A stretch of DNA of 64,000 nucleotides. It comes from Microbacterium sp. lyk4-40-TSB-66. GTDB taxonomy: Bacteria > Actinomycetota > Actinomycetes > Actinomycetales > Microbacteriaceae. How positions within the stretch are numbered: the first letter of the stretch is position 1; each line of letters begins with the position of its first letter. A program made the translations under genes and the position numbers. Below are positions 51,001 to 60,453 of this stretch, piece by piece. The stretch lies in assembly GCF_030209475.1 (NCBI RefSeq), contig NZ_JARVRW010000011.1, positions 62,001 through 126,000 on the forward strand, written 5' to 3'. The notes under the pieces are model-generated. The model was not told the DNA's origin. It was given only the letters and a program-made list of their open reading frames with translations, and made no database searches.

Positions 51001-52098
51001 ATGTCTCGCGCCTCCGCGCGCACGCACCGCGCCCGCCGTCGACGCCGATCCGCGGGCCTCGTCGCGACCGTCGTCATCGGCGCCGTCGTCGTCGCGGCGG
51101 TCGCCGGTGTGTTCGCCTTCGCCGTCGTGCGGCCGGACCCCCCGACGGTGGCGGCGTCGGCGACGCCCACGCCGTCGACCTCGGCCGCGCCCACCGCGAC
51201 GGCATCCCCGTCGCCCACCGCGACACCGAGCGCGACGACCGCGCCGACGCCCGAGGCGCCCGCCTCGCCCGCGGCGCAGGGGTGCGATGGTCCGTCCACC
51301 GTGATGGGCGTGTGGGCGCACCCCGACGACGACATCATCTTCGGCAACCCGACCATCTCCGACGCGCTCGAGGCCGGCGACTGCGTGCGAACGGTGTTCG
51401 TGACCGCGGGTGACGCGGGCAAGGGGATGCGATACGTCGAAGCCCGAGAACTCGGCATCCTGCGCGCCTACAACGACATGCGCGGGGCGCAGGGCCTGTG
51501 GGATTCCACCGATCTCACGCTGACGAGCGGCGTTCACGTGCGCCGCCTGACTCCGCAGGGGGACCCCCGGGTGTCGGTGATCTTCCTCCGCCTGCCCGAC
51601 GGCAACATCACGGGAGCGGGGTTCGCGGACACGGGATTCGCCACGCTGGGTCGTCTCTACGACGGGGGGATCCCGTCGCTCTCGCCCGTTTCAGGCGGGT
51701 CGCCCGTGTCTCGGGAGCAGGTACTGGCCACCGTGCACGAGCTCTCGACGGGTTTCGCTCCCCAACGCGTCCTCACGCACATCCCTCGGGGGAGTGCCTT
51801 CGCTCCGGGGGACCACCCCGACCATTCGGTCGTCGGCAGCGTCGTACGCGACGCCCTGTCCTCGGATCCGGCGGTGGCACCCGGCATCCGTTACTTCGTG
51901 GGCTATCCGTCGGCGGACCTGCCGCGGAACGTCGAGGGGGCGGTGCTGGACGCGAAAGTCGACACCTACCGCATCTACACGCAGCAGGACGAGGTGATCC
52001 GGTGCGCCGATCGCGCAGCGTGCCTCGGAACGCGCAAGTTCGGTGAGTGGTTGCGGCGTTCCTATCCCAAGACCGAGGCGGAGCTGCAGCTGGGTTGA
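51001..52098 (+). CDS. Membrane-anchored PIG-L-family deacetylase
   Basis: 365 residues: basic N-terminus, one helix at about residues 18-44, a Pro/Thr/Ser-rich spacer, and a PIG-L/LmbE domain with metal-binding WAHPDDD (about 105) and GDHPDHS (about 271). Family members remove acetyl groups from GlcNAc-containing lipids, sugars or mycothiol precursors. The location outside the membrane and the EPS neighbours suggest action on an exported glycan. ATG 51001; AAGGGG upstream. Paralogue of 53445-54515. Confidence 0.88.
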   Translation: MSRASARTHRARRRRRSAGLVATVVIGAVVVAAVAGVFAFAVVRPDPPTVAASATPTPSTSAAPTATASPSPTATPSATTAPTPEAPASPAAQGCDGPSTVMGVWAHPDDDIIFGNPTISDALEAGDCVRTVFVTAGDAGKGMRYVEARELGILRAYNDMRGAQGLWDSTDLTLTSGVHVRRLTPQGDPRVSVIFLRLPDGNITGAGFADTGFATLGRLYDGGIPSLSPVSGGSPVSREQVLATVHELSTGFAPQRVLTHIPRGSAFAPGDHPDHSVVGSVVRDALSSDPAVAPGIRYFVGYPSADLPRNVEGAVLDAKVDTYRIYTQQDEVIRCADRAACLGTRKFGEWLRRSYPKTEAELQLG

Positions 52099-52104
52099 GC
52101 CCGC

Positions 52105-52323
52105 TCAGCCCTGTTCGAGGGTCTCTTCGACGGCCGCGCGGGCGTCGCGCTCGGCGATGATCTCGACGAAATCCTTCACGGGGGCATCGGCGTAGCGGTC
52201 CACGGCGACGACCGCCTCGCCGTGGACCAGGTCGGGCGCGGCCCCCGGGAACCGCGCGGCGACGCGCTCCTCGACGCCCGCGACGGTCTGCTCCTTGTCG
52301 AAACCTTCGGTGCGTCGAGTCAT
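52105..52323 (-). CDS. Small helical protein, three-helix-bundle type
   Basis: 72 residues. The segment VEERVAARFPGAAPDLVHGEAVVAVDRYADAPVKDFVEIIAERDARA resembles, from memory, three-helix-bundle dimerisation proteins widespread in actinobacteria. It overlaps nothing and is followed upstream by the PEBP gene on the same strand. Function unknown. Confidence 0.65.
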   Translation of the reverse strand: MTRRTEGFDKEQTVAGVEERVAARFPGAAPDLVHGEAVVAVDRYADAPVKDFVEIIAERDARAAVEETLEQG

Positions 52324-52332
52324 GACCGCTCC

Positions 52333-52857
52333 TCAGTGCTGGTAGGTGCCGTGCACGATGGCTCGGCCCAGGGTCGTGAAGGCGAGGGCGAACGACGCCG
52401 CCGCCGGGGTGGCATCCGCATCGATGCCCAGGGTGTCCGCGCCGACGGCGTGAACGACGAAGAAGTAGCGATGGGGCTGGTCGCCCTGGGGCGGTGCGGC
52501 GCCGAGGAACCCGGCTCGGCCGCCGTCGTTGCGCACGTGGAACGCCCCCTCGGGCAGCGGCGCCGAGGCGGCGCCCGCGGGCAGTTCGCGCGTGTCGGCG
52601 GGAAGATCCACCAGCACCCAGTGCCAGAAGCCGCTCGGCGTCGGGGCATCGGGGTCGAAGCACGTCACCGTGAAGGACTTCGTGCCGTCGGGGACGTTCG
52701 ACCAGCGCAGGTGCGGCGAGGTGTCGCCTTCGTCGGCGACCTGCGCGTCGTCCAGCGGTCGCCCATCGACCACGTCGTCGCTCGTCACGTCGAACGCGGC
52801 CACGGCGGGGAGCAGCGGATACGGATCGGGAGTCTGCGGGCGGGTGAGATCGACCAT
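52333..52857 (-). CDS. YbhB/YbcL-type PEBP protein (Raf kinase inhibitor-like)
   Basis: 174 residues with the PEBP hallmarks: [33 protein letters not shown] and the downstream [12 protein letters not shown]. The ligand pocket binds anions or phospholipid head groups. ATG 52857 lies 7 bases after TAGGGT (52865-52870), a leaderless start. The role is unknown. Confidence 0.9.
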   Translation of the reverse strand: MVDLTRPQTPDPYPLLPAVAAFDVTSDDVVDGRPLDDAQVADEGDTSPHLRWSNVPDGTKSFTVTCFDPDAPTPSGFWHWVLVDLPADTRELPAGAASAPLPEGAFHVRNDGGRAGFLGAAPPQGDQPHRYFFVVHAVGADTLGIDADATPAAASFALAFTTLGRAIVHGTYQH

Positions 52858-52919
52858 GCACCGCACCCTAGGACGATCGCAGGAGCCACGGCAGGGCTTG
52901 CTCCGGCCGTCGCCGCGGG

Positions 52920-53213
52920 TTAGTGCGACCGCTCGGTCGCGAGCGCGAGAAGGGAGCGCGCGGCATCGTGCGATCCCGAGGGCGTCGGGAGCCCGTAGTC
53001 GTGTTCGACGACCTCGCGCAGCTCGGCCGCCAGGTGATCCACCGAGGGATGGACGTCGAGGGCGTCGAGCACGGGCAGGATCAGGTCGTCGTACTCGTCA
53101 TCGGGCCAGCCATGACCGATCTGGTGAACGCCGATGGGGTCCCACTCGTTGAGCACCGCGCGAACGCGGAGTGCGACGGGCGTCAGTGACCGCGGCGGTG
53201 AGGTGGTCTGCAT
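52920..53213 (-). CDS. Hypothetical 97-residue protein
   Basis: 97 residues with [24 protein letters not shown], which recalls small DUF1871-like proteins. No membrane segment. Function unknown. The gene lies upstream of the PEBP gene on the same strand with a 62-bp gap. Confidence 0.65.
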   Translation of the reverse strand: MQTTSPPRSLTPVALRVRAVLNEWDPIGVHQIGHGWPDDEYDDLILPVLDALDVHPSVDHLAAELREVVEHDYGLPTPSGSHDAARSLLALATERSH

Positions 53214-53444
53214 ACGGCGAGTGTTCCGACCGACCTTAGGTGCCCGCTGAGCATCACCGATGCGTGAGGTGCGGACCGCTCCGTCGGCCTCGGCGCCCGC
53301 CGGATGATCGACGCGCCCCGACCCGCGCGGCGCGCGGTGACGCGTCGGGAGAGCCGCGTCGAGCGCGATAGCGTCGAAGGGCGCCTGAGGGCGCGACGTA
53401 CCCGAAATCCGTCGCCGGGGGGCGCATCACAGGACGGAGTCGCC

Positions 53445-54515
53445 GTGAGTGACATCGACGAGCCTTCGCGTGGGGACCGTGCCGATGCGGAGGGTGGAGC
53501 CCGTCGGCGACGCGGCATCAGCCGCCGCGCCCTGGTCTTCGGGGGGATCGCCGTGGGTGGTCTGGCCGCGCTGGGGGGCGGCGCGCTGGTGTACCGCGAC
53601 ATCCGCCGGTCCGCCGGTCCGGAAGGCGCCTGGGTGAAGCTCGCCCCGATCGTCCCGGCGCCGGGTGCGCTGCCGCGGGAGACATCGCCCGCGTTCGAGC
53701 AACCGGGGCAGGACACCACCGTCGCCGTGTGGGCGCACGCCGACGACGACATCATCTTCGCCAACCCCCACCTCGCCGGCGTGATTGCCTCGGGGGCCGC
53801 CCTGCGCACGATCTTCGTGACGGCCGGTGACGCGGGTCGGGGACTCGACTACGCGCGGCAGCGGGAGGCCGGCATCCGCGCGGCCTACGATCTGATGCGC
53901 GGGAGCACGGCCCCGTGGGACACGCGGGAGATCACGTTGCTGAGTGGCGCCCGCGCGACGCGGTTCGTGCCCTCGGACGACCCACGCCTGTCGATCACCG
54001 TGCTGCGCCTGCCCGACGGCAACCTGAGTGCGAAGGGGTTCCCCAGTACGGGTGATGCGGGCCTGACGCAGCTCATCAACGGCACCGTTCCGGTGCTCCG
54101 CCCGATCGACGACGGCCCCGCTCTCGACGCGAGCCGCCTGGCCGACACGGTCGCCGAACTCATCCACGCCGGACGCCCCGACCACGTGACGACGAACATC
54201 CCGCACGAGAGCGTGTTCGCTCGCGGAGACCACCCCGATCACTCCTGCGTCGGCTCGCTCGTGCGCGCGGTCGCACCCGCCGTGCAGGTGCCCGCGGATG
54301 CCGTCACGTATTACATCGGCTATCCCTCGCAGCATCAGCCGGTCAACATCGAGGGCGAGGAGCTCGCCGCCAAGGTCGATGTGTACCGGACGTACGCCGC
54401 GGAGGACTCCGTCGTGACGTGCGAGAGCGCTTCCGCCTGCCTGTCGCAGCCCGGCTTCGGCCAGTGGCTGCGTCGTTCGTACGGCAAGGCCGAGAGCGAG
54501 CTGCAGCTGCGCTGA
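53445..54515 (+). CDS. Tat-exported PIG-L-family deacetylase
   Basis: 356 residues: a twin-arginine signal (ISRRALVFGGIAVGGLAALGG, residues about 25-47), then a PIG-L/LmbE domain with AHADDD (about 97; Pro replaced by Ala) and GDHPDHS (about 262). It matches the protein at 51001-52098 along the whole catalytic part, including LRRSYGKAESELQL at the end. Likely an extracytoplasmic glycan deacetylase. GTG 53445 follows GGAGTCGCC. Confidence 0.87.
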   Translation: MSDIDEPSRGDRADAEGGARRRRGISRRALVFGGIAVGGLAALGGGALVYRDIRRSAGPEGAWVKLAPIVPAPGALPRETSPAFEQPGQDTTVAVWAHADDDIIFANPHLAGVIASGAALRTIFVTAGDAGRGLDYARQREAGIRAAYDLMRGSTAPWDTREITLLSGARATRFVPSDDPRLSITVLRLPDGNLSAKGFPSTGDAGLTQLINGTVPVLRPIDDGPALDASRLADTVAELIHAGRPDHVTTNIPHESVFARGDHPDHSCVGSLVRAVAPAVQVPADAVTYYIGYPSQHQPVNIEGEELAAKVDVYRTYAAEDSVVTCESASACLSQPGFGQWLRRSYGKAESELQLR

Positions 54516-54628
54516 TCCGCAGGCGGACGCGACGGCGCCGCCCGCGGAGCGGACGGCGTCGGGGTGGTGCGGACCGGGACGGGACGCGATTCGTGGGCTC
54601 AGCGCCCCGCCCCGGTGTCGAGGGGAGG

Positions 54629-55048
54629 TCAGTCCTCGGAGACCGTGACGGTGACCTCGATGTTTCCACGCGTGGCGTTGGAGTACGGGCAGACCTGGTG
54701 GGCCTCGTCGGCGAGCTGCTGGGCGAGCTCGGCGTCGACACCGGGGAGGACCACCTCGAGCAGCACGGCGAGCTGGTAGCCGCCCTGGCCGTTCGAGCCG
54801 ATCTGCACGCGTCCGCCGACCGAGGAGTCCTCCAGCGTGACCTTGTGTCCGCGGGCCACCGCGTGCAGCGCGCCGTGGAAGCACGCGGCGTAGCCGGCGG
54901 CGAAGAGCTGCTCGGGATTGGTGCCCTGACCCGAGCCGCCCATCTCCTTGGGGGGAGCGACCTCGAGGTCGATGTAGCTGCCGGCGGTGACGTGGCCGGT
55001 GCGACCGTGGCCCGTCGAGACGGCTTCGGCGGTGTAGAGGGCTTCCAT
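54629..55048 (-). CDS. ohr: Organic hydroperoxide resistance protein
   Basis: 139 residues with both catalytic cysteines, C56 in YAACFHG and C120 in HQVCPYS, and the typical NPEQLFAAGYAACFHGAL block. It reduces organic hydroperoxides using thiols. It lies 37 bp downstream of the OhrR-type regulator and is probably expressed with it. Confidence 0.96.
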   Translation of the reverse strand: MEALYTAEAVSTGHGRTGHVTAGSYIDLEVAPPKEMGGSGQGTNPEQLFAAGYAACFHGALHAVARGHKVTLEDSSVGGRVQIGSNGQGGYQLAVLLEVVLPGVDAELAQQLADEAHQVCPYSNATRGNIEVTVTVSED

Positions 55049-55085
55049 GGGGTGTCCTTTCGAAGGGCGGATAGGTGGGGGGCGC

Positions 55086-55565
55086 TCACGCCGAGGGGCG
55101 GGGAGCGCCGACGGAAGCGAGCACCGCGTCAGGGTGGTCGCGAAGGTCTTTCATCGCGTCGGTGAGACGGTGCAGCGCGTCGATGAGTTCGCGCGCGTCG
55201 TCGGCGTCGGTGAAGCCCGCTCCGGCGGCGATGCACCGCGGCACGTGCGCGAGGTCGTCACGCAGGGCGACGCCGCGATCGGTGAGCGCGACGGTGACCA
55301 CGCGCTCATCGCGGGAAGCGCGGGTGCGCGTGACGTAGCCGGCCGCTTCCATGCGCGCGAGCATCGGCGACAGGGTGCCGGAGTCCAGCTGCAGGGCTTC
55401 GCCCAGGCTCTTCACCGTCTGTTCGCCGTCGGCCCACAGCGTCACCAGGGCGATGTACTGCGGATAAGTGAGATCGAACGGCTCCAGCAGCACGCGGTAG
55501 GCCTGGGTCGTCGCGCGGTTGGTGGCGTACAGCGCGAAACACACGAGGGCGTCGACTGCGGGCAT
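55086..55565 (-). CDS. ohrR: OhrR-type MarR peroxide sensor
   Basis: 159 residues. The sensing cysteine C9 sits in ALVCFALYAT as in OhrR proteins, followed by DLTYPQYIALVTLW and the winged helix LGEALQLDSGTLSPMLARM. Oxidation of the cysteine releases DNA. The 25-bp palindrome immediately upstream is its probable operator. Confidence 0.94.
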   Translation of the reverse strand: MPAVDALVCFALYATNRATTQAYRVLLEPFDLTYPQYIALVTLWADGEQTVKSLGEALQLDSGTLSPMLARMEAAGYVTRTRASRDERVVTVALTDRGVALRDDLAHVPRCIAAGAGFTDADDARELIDALHRLTDAMKDLRDHPDAVLASVGAPRPSA

Positions 55566-55575
55566 GTCAAAAGCA

Positions 55576-55600
55576 TTGCACGCAATTCAATTGTGCGCAA
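55576..55600 (-). promoter_or_regulatory. OhrR operator
   Basis: A 25-bp palindrome with a CAATT-C-AATTG core and TTGC/GCAA outer arms (two A/G mismatches per side) begins 11 bp upstream of ohrR. Its AATT core and spacing resemble known OhrR sites. Confidence 0.8.
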
Positions 55601-55678
55601 CCTTTATTTGCGATCGCCGCGCGTCACCCGCTTGTCAAGCCCTGCCGTGCCGCCGCGGAGCGCGTGAGCATGGGGCGC

Positions 55679-55813
55679 ATGATCAGCAGCCGTGACGTGG
55701 AATTCGCGCCGCCCCCGGGTCTCCCCGCCGCCGGGGACGCGGACCTGCTCGCCATCAACGGGCGCCATTTCGCCCTCGGCGACACCTCGCCGGTGCGGAG
55801 CGTCACCGCCTGA
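55679..55813 (+). CDS. Small 44-residue hypothetical protein
   Basis: ATG 55679 to TGA 55811 encodes 44 residues ending [20 protein letters not shown]. Forty of 44 third positions are G or C, matching real genes nearby. An upstream ATG at 55670 is in frame. No domain is recognised. It lies between ohrR and the CorC-like gene. Confidence 0.5.
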   Translation: MISSRDVEFAPPPGLPAAGDADLLAINGRHFALGDTSPVRSVTA

Positions 55814-55840
55814 TCGCCCCCGCCGCGATCGGCGTCCTGG

Positions 55841-57145
55841 TCAGTCGCGCGTCGCTCGCTGCACGTCCGCGTCGGTTTCGTCGAGGGGATGCCGGGTGAC
55901 CAGCAGTTCCGCGACGCGCCTGCGCTCCACGGCGCTCACCTGCAGCGTCGCACCGTCGACCTCGACGGTGTCGCCGGCCCGGGCCAGGCGCCCCAGCCGC
56001 TCCACGACGAACCCGCCGACCGTGTCGGCCGCGCCGCGAGGGAGGGTCACACCCGTCGCCTCCTCGAAGTCCTGCAGGTTGAGGCGCCCTTCGACGACGC
56101 CGTGCTCGCCCTCGGCCAGCGGCTGCTCGGCGTCGGTGTCGTACTCGTCGAAGATCTCGCCGACCACCTCCTCGACCAGGTCCTCGAGTGTCACGATGCC
56201 ATCGGTGCCGCCGTACTCGTCGACCACCACCGCGATGTGGCTGCCGTCGGCGCGCATCGCCGTGAGCGTCGGCAGGACGCGGGCGGTGGAGGGGATGTAG
56301 CGGATCTCGCGCATGACGGCGCTGAGGGGACGCCCGGTGTCGTCGGAGAGGTCTCGCACGTGGACGAATCCGACGACGTCGTCGATGGACTGCTCCGCGA
56401 CGGGATACCGCGAGTAGGGCAGATCCCGCACGGTCTCGCGGGCTTCGGCAATCGTGCCCCCGGCATCCAGGGTCACCACCTCGGGCCGTGGGCGCATGAC
56501 CTCGCTCACGTGCCGTCCACGCAACGACAGCACGTCGTCGAGGATGCGACGCTCGTCGGCCGGGAGCCCCTCGTGACTGGACACGATGTCGCGCAGTTCC
56601 TCCTCGGTGAGCTCCTCACCGGTCTTGTTCGGATCTCCGCCGAGCAGCCGCACGAGGAGGTTGGTCGACAGCGACAGCAACCAGATCACGGGACGCATGA
56701 GCTTTGCGAACCCGTTCAGCACCGGGGCGACCGTGTAGGCGAACGCGGCGTTGCGCTGAATCGCCAGGCGCTTGGGCACGAGCTCGCCCAGCACGAGCGA
56801 CAGATAAGCGATCACGAGGGTGAGGGCGATCGTCGACACCGTCGCCGCCATGGCGGGCTCGAGACCCAGGTTCTCGAACAGCGGAGAGACCGAAGGGGCG
56901 ATGGATGACGCGCCGTACGCGGCGGAGGCGAACCCCGCCACCGTGACGCCGATCTGCACCGCGGAGAGGAACGTGTTCGGGTTGCGTGCGAGGTCGGCGA
57001 CCTTCTGTCCCCGCTTGCCGCGGGCGGCGAGAGCGTTGACCTGGCTCTCGCGCAGGGTCACCAGTGCCATCTCGGTCGCGGCGAACACGCCCCCGATCAA
57101 GACGAACACGATGACGAGGACGATGTTGAGCGCGAGGTCGTTCAT
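55841..57145 (-). CDS. CorC/HlyC (CNNM)-type membrane transporter-regulator
   Basis: 434 residues: DUF21 membrane domain (residues about 1-180, with [19 protein letters not shown]), a CBS pair (about 195-320) and a CorC_HlyC C-terminal domain (about 335-420). The family handles Mg2+/Co2+ or other divalent ions. ATG 57145 overlaps the stop of a 30-codon leader ORF by 4 bp, so translation is probably coupled to it. Confidence 0.93.
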   Translation of the reverse strand: MNDLALNIVLVIVFVLIGGVFAATEMALVTLRESQVNALAARGKRGQKVADLARNPNTFLSAVQIGVTVAGFASAAYGASSIAPSVSPLFENLGLEPAMAATVSTIALTLVIAYLSLVLGELVPKRLAIQRNAAFAYTVAPVLNGFAKLMRPVIWLLSLSTNLLVRLLGGDPNKTGEELTEEELRDIVSSHEGLPADERRILDDVLSLRGRHVSEVMRPRPEVVTLDAGGTIAEARETVRDLPYSRYPVAEQSIDDVVGFVHVRDLSDDTGRPLSAVMREIRYIPSTARVLPTLTAMRADGSHIAVVVDEYGGTDGIVTLEDLVEEVVGEIFDEYDTDAEQPLAEGEHGVVEGRLNLQDFEEATGVTLPRGAADTVGGFVVERLGRLARAGDTVEVDGATLQVSAVERRRVAELLVTRHPLDETDADVQRATRD

Positions 57146-57234
57146 CGGCGTGTCACCCCCGATCGAAGGGAGGTTGCGCCCGGGGTCACCCGGGCGCTCG
57201 GACTATGACCGACGGAGTCGCAGGCGTGGCTCAT
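57142..57234 (-). CDS. Possible leader ORF of the CorC-like gene
   Basis: Thirty codons from ATG 57234, ending in TGA that overlaps the CorC-like ATG. The ATG is 6 bases after TACACT (57241-57246), giving a leaderless start. A 9-bp hairpin (GCGCCCGGG/CCCGGGCGC) lies inside it. It may sense ions or amino acids; coding is not proven. Confidence 0.4.
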   Translation of the reverse strand: MSHACDSVGHSPSARVTPGATSLRSGVTRR

Positions 57235-57319
57235 GGCGCGAGTGTAGTGACGCTCGCGGCAGCCCGCGCCGTCGGGACGAAGGGTTGCGCCCGACCCGCG
57301 CCTCTGCTTCGCGGGCGGG

Positions 57320-57859
57320 TCAGAGAACCGCCCCGTCGGCGGCCGCGACGCGCACCGTCGTCCCGTCGCGCACCTCGACCTCCCACACCCATGTGCCGTC
57401 GTCCTCCTCCAGCTGGACCTCGTCGACGCGCTCGCCGCCCGGGTTCTGCGCCGTGGCGATCCGCACGGCGTCGGCCAGCGTGGTGACGGCGGCGTCCAGC
57501 GCGGCACGTTCCTCGGCGTCGATGCCGTCGTGGTCCTGCGACGACTGCACGGTCGTCCCATCGGATGCCACGCGCACCTCGACCTCGCGCTCGCCCACCG
57601 CGACGTGCACCTCCCACGCGTCGTCGTCGCCGCGTTCCAGTTCGAAGCCGCGACCGCCGGCGCTCGCCTCGGCGGTGGTGATCGCCGTCACGGCGGTCCT
57701 GCCGTCGTCGTCGAGAGCGGTCGCACCGGATGCCGCGCTCCCGGGCGCATCCGATGAACCGGGGACGGGGCCGCCCCCTGTAGCGGGGGCGCAGGCGCTG
57801 AGGATCAGCCCGCCGGCGACGATGAGCAGGGCGATACCGGGGATGCGGGTCGGAGCCAT
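57320..57859 (-). CDS. PepSY-domain lipoprotein
   Basis: 179 residues with a lipobox LSAC (about residue 23) and two PepSY-like units (AITTAEASAGGRGFELERGDD and AVRIATAQNPGGERVDEVQLE). PepSY domains inhibit or gauge peptidases at the cell surface. ATG 57859 lies 6 bases after TAGCCT (57866-57871), a leaderless start. Confidence 0.85.
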   Translation of the reverse strand: MAPTRIPGIALLIVAGGLILSACAPATGGGPVPGSSDAPGSAASGATALDDDGRTAVTAITTAEASAGGRGFELERGDDDAWEVHVAVGEREVEVRVASDGTTVQSSQDHDGIDAEERAALDAAVTTLADAVRIATAQNPGGERVDEVQLEEDDGTWVWEVEVRDGTTVRVAAADGAVL

Positions 57860-58003
57860 GCCGGAAGGCTAACGACGGCGAATGCGCGGTCCCGAGCCGT
57901 TGCATCCGCGCTCGCCCTGTGCGTCGGGGCAGGGCGTTACCCATTCGAGACCTGCTCGTCAAGCGGGGGGCAGTGTTCAGGGAGGCGTCGAAGCATCGTG
58001 GAC

Positions 58004-58840
58004 ATGAGCGAGATCACCGCACACCACGGACTTCTGACCGACATCGACCTCCACGTCGACGACACCGGCGGCACCGGTCGCCCCGTCGTCCTCATCCACG
58101 GCTGGCCCCTCTCGGGCGAGTCGTGGGCGCACCAGGTCCCCGCGATCGAGGCGGCCGGATACCGCGTCGTGACCTATGACCGCCGCGGCTTCGGCCGCAG
58201 CGACAAGCCGCGCTCCGGATACGACTACGACACCTTCTCCGACGACCTCAAGGCCGTCATCGAGGCCCTCGACCTGCGCGACGTCACCCTCGTCGGCTTC
58301 TCGATGGGTGGCGGAGAGGTGGCCCGTTACCTCACGCGTCACGGCGCCGACCGCATCCACAGCGTCGTCTTCGCCTCCGCCGTGCCCCCGTACCTGGCCA
58401 AGACCGACGACAACCCGGAGGGGCCGCTCGACGACGAGACCGCCGACGGCATGAAGCAGGGGCTCAAGGACGACGAGAAGGCGTTCTATCACCAGTTCAC
58501 GACCGACTTCTTCTCGGTCGGCGGCACCCTCGCCGTGTCCGAGGCGGACCGCGCCGAGGCCGAGCGTCTCGCGAACCAGGCCGATCACCACGCAGCGCTG
58601 AAGGCGATGGAGGCGTTCGCGACCACCGACTTCCGTGACGACCTGCCCCACGTGACGGTGCCCACCCTCGTCATCCACGGCGACAGCGACGGCACCGTCC
58701 CCTTCGAGGGCTCGGGCAAGCGCACCCACGAGGCGATCGCGGGGAGCGAGCTCCACGTCGTCGCCGGCGCGCCCCACGGCGTGAACGTCAGCCACGCCGA
58801 CGAGTTCAACCGGGTGGTCATCGACTTCCTCCAGCGCTGA
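58004..58840 (+). CDS. Alpha/beta hydrolase, non-haem chloroperoxidase-like
   Basis: 278 residues. HGWPLSGESW (oxyanion hole), GFSMGGGEVARYLTRHG with nucleophile Ser in the GFSMGG elbow, IHGDSDGTVPF (acid) and GAPHGVNVSH (His) complete a hydrolase triad. It resembles chloroperoxidases/arylesterases. Substrate unknown. GTG 57998 is an alternative start. Confidence 0.9.
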   Translation: MSEITAHHGLLTDIDLHVDDTGGTGRPVVLIHGWPLSGESWAHQVPAIEAAGYRVVTYDRRGFGRSDKPRSGYDYDTFSDDLKAVIEALDLRDVTLVGFSMGGGEVARYLTRHGADRIHSVVFASAVPPYLAKTDDNPEGPLDDETADGMKQGLKDDEKAFYHQFTTDFFSVGGTLAVSEADRAEAERLANQADHHAALKAMEAFATTDFRDDLPHVTVPTLVIHGDSDGTVPFEGSGKRTHEAIAGSELHVVAGAPHGVNVSHADEFNRVVIDFLQR

Positions 58841-58900
58841 CCGGCAGCGCTCGCGTCCTCACTCTCGCCCGCATCCGCGGTGGACGCGTTCGCACGGGAC

Positions 58901-58930
58901 ATGCCCCGCCGCCCTCGGGCGGCGGGGCAT
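58901..58930 (+). terminator. Terminator after the hydrolase gene
   Basis: A perfect 14-bp stem with a minimal TC loop lies 60 bp after the hydrolase stop. Confidence 0.8.
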
Positions 58931-59043
58931 CGTCGTCCCCGGCTTCACCCGCTCGCGGACACGGGCGAAGCGGGTGGTGAAGCAGGCCGCCCGGGTATCG
59001 CCGGACGCGCTAGGGCGGCGTACCGGCGTCCTAACCTGCCCGC

Positions 59044-59796
59044 ATGTCCTCGCTCGACGGTGCCGCCGTTCCCCGCCGGGGCCGTCGCCGTCGTCGACGG
59101 TGGCGCGAGGGGGGATCGAGCACCGCCCGGTGGGACGTCGAGCTGCTCGGGTGGGCCGTCTGCGCGGTCGGGGTCGGAGTGATCGGGGCGCACCTCGCGC
59201 CCGCCCTGTTCCCGGTCGAGACGGCCGCCGGCGGCGCGCAGGGGATCATCTGGACGGCGATGGCGGCGCCCGTCGCCCTCGCCTTCGCGCGCTCGCGTCC
59301 GCGGGGTCTGCTCCGGTTCCGGGCGATCGACGTCGTGTACGGCCTCGTCTTCGGCATCCTGCTCCGACTCGCCCAGGGCGCGGTGGCCGGTATCGGCGAC
59401 GGTGACGCCCCCTGGCCCTCGGTCTTCTCGACCGATGGCGGGCTGCCGCCCGGCTTCGTCGTCGACGCGGTCGCGGGCTCGCTGTTCACCCCGACCATCG
59501 AGGAGCTGCTGTTCCGCGGAGTGGTGCTGGTCAGTGCCTACGCCGTCCTCCGGCGCAGTGTGGGCGGTGCCGCGGCGGGGATCGCCGCGGTGGCCGTGTC
59601 GACGGCGCTCTTCGTCGCCGCGCACGAACTCGCCGCGCTCCGCGATCCCGCGGACCTCGTCGCCCTCACCCTGCTCAGCGTGGTCGCGGGGGCGTTCACG
59701 ATCGGGACGGGGCGTATCTGGCCGGCGGTGGCCGTGCACGTCGTCTTCAATGCGTCCGGCTTCGCCCTGTTCGCCGCGGGCACGCTCCTGTCCTGA
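59044..59796 (+). CDS. CPBP-family intramembrane metalloprotease
   Basis: 250 residues, about seven helices, with the CPBP motifs EELLFRG, AAHELAA and VHVVFNASG. These membrane proteases process prenylated or signal peptides, or act in bacteriocin immunity. ATG 59044 lies 6 bases after TAACCT (59032-59037), a leaderless start. An Arg-rich N-terminus precedes the first helix. Confidence 0.88.
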   Translation: MSSLDGAAVPRRGRRRRRRWREGGSSTARWDVELLGWAVCAVGVGVIGAHLAPALFPVETAAGGAQGIIWTAMAAPVALAFARSRPRGLLRFRAIDVVYGLVFGILLRLAQGAVAGIGDGDAPWPSVFSTDGGLPPGFVVDAVAGSLFTPTIEELLFRGVVLVSAYAVLRRSVGGAAAGIAAVAVSTALFVAAHELAALRDPADLVALTLLSVVAGAFTIGTGRIWPAVAVHVVFNASGFALFAAGTLLS

Positions 59797-59859
59797 CGGC
59801 GGCGGCATTTGGCCGTGGCATCCGGATGCCGTAGTCTTGCTCTTTGGTGCCCGCCTCTC

Positions 59860-59982
59860 TGCGAGCGGGTTGCCCGAACGTGAGCCCTCCACCGGCCCTG
59901 GTTGCCCCGTCATCGACGGAGCAACGGACCACCGGAGCGGGATTCACGAACTCCTCCGTTCGAATAAGAAAGCAGCACTACT
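59860..59982 (+). promoter_or_regulatory. Structured 5' leader of rplM
   Basis: A promoter-like TAGTCT near 59832 is followed by two hairpins: CCCGC/GCGGG (about 59862-59873) and GTTGC-CCGTC/GACGG-GCAAC (59901-59925). A ribosomal-protein autoregulatory leader is plausible, but I could not match it to a named class. Confidence 0.45.
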
Positions 59983-60429
59983 GTGACGCGCACTTTCACC
60001 CCCAAGGCCGCTGAGGTCACGCGCGAGTGGGTCGTTATCGACGCCACCGACGTCGTCCTCGGCCGTCTCGCCTCGCACGCGGCGGTCCTCCTCCGCGGCA
60101 AGCACAAGGCGACCTTCGCCAACCACATCGACTCCGGCGACTTCGTCATCGTGATCAACGCCGAAAAGGTGGCGCTCACGGGGCAGAAGCTCCAGAAGAA
60201 GAAGGCTTACCGCCACTCGGGTTACCCGGGCGGCCTCAAGTCGGTCACGTACGAGGAACTCCTCGACAAGAACCCCGTCCGCGCGGTCGAGAAGGCCATC
60301 CGCGGCATGCTGCCCAAGAACAGCCTCGGCGCGGCGCAGCTCAAGAAGCTCAAGGTGTACCGCGGCGCCGAGCACCCCCACGGTGCTCAGCAGCCCACGG
60401 CATACACCTTCGACCAGGTCGCCCAGTAA
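59983..60429 (+). CDS. rplM: 50S ribosomal protein L13
   Basis: 148 residues with L13 hallmarks: [36 protein letters not shown] and [11 protein letters not shown]. It binds 23S rRNA early in 50S assembly. The start is GTG 59983. It is followed after 24 bp by rpsI, the standard order. Confidence 0.98.
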   Translation: MTRTFTPKAAEVTREWVVIDATDVVLGRLASHAAVLLRGKHKATFANHIDSGDFVIVINAEKVALTGQKLQKKKAYRHSGYPGGLKSVTYEELLDKNPVRAVEKAIRGMLPKNSLGAAQLKKLKVYRGAEHPHGAQQPTAYTFDQVAQ

Positions 60430-60453
60430 GCGCCGCCGGATAAGGACGAAACA

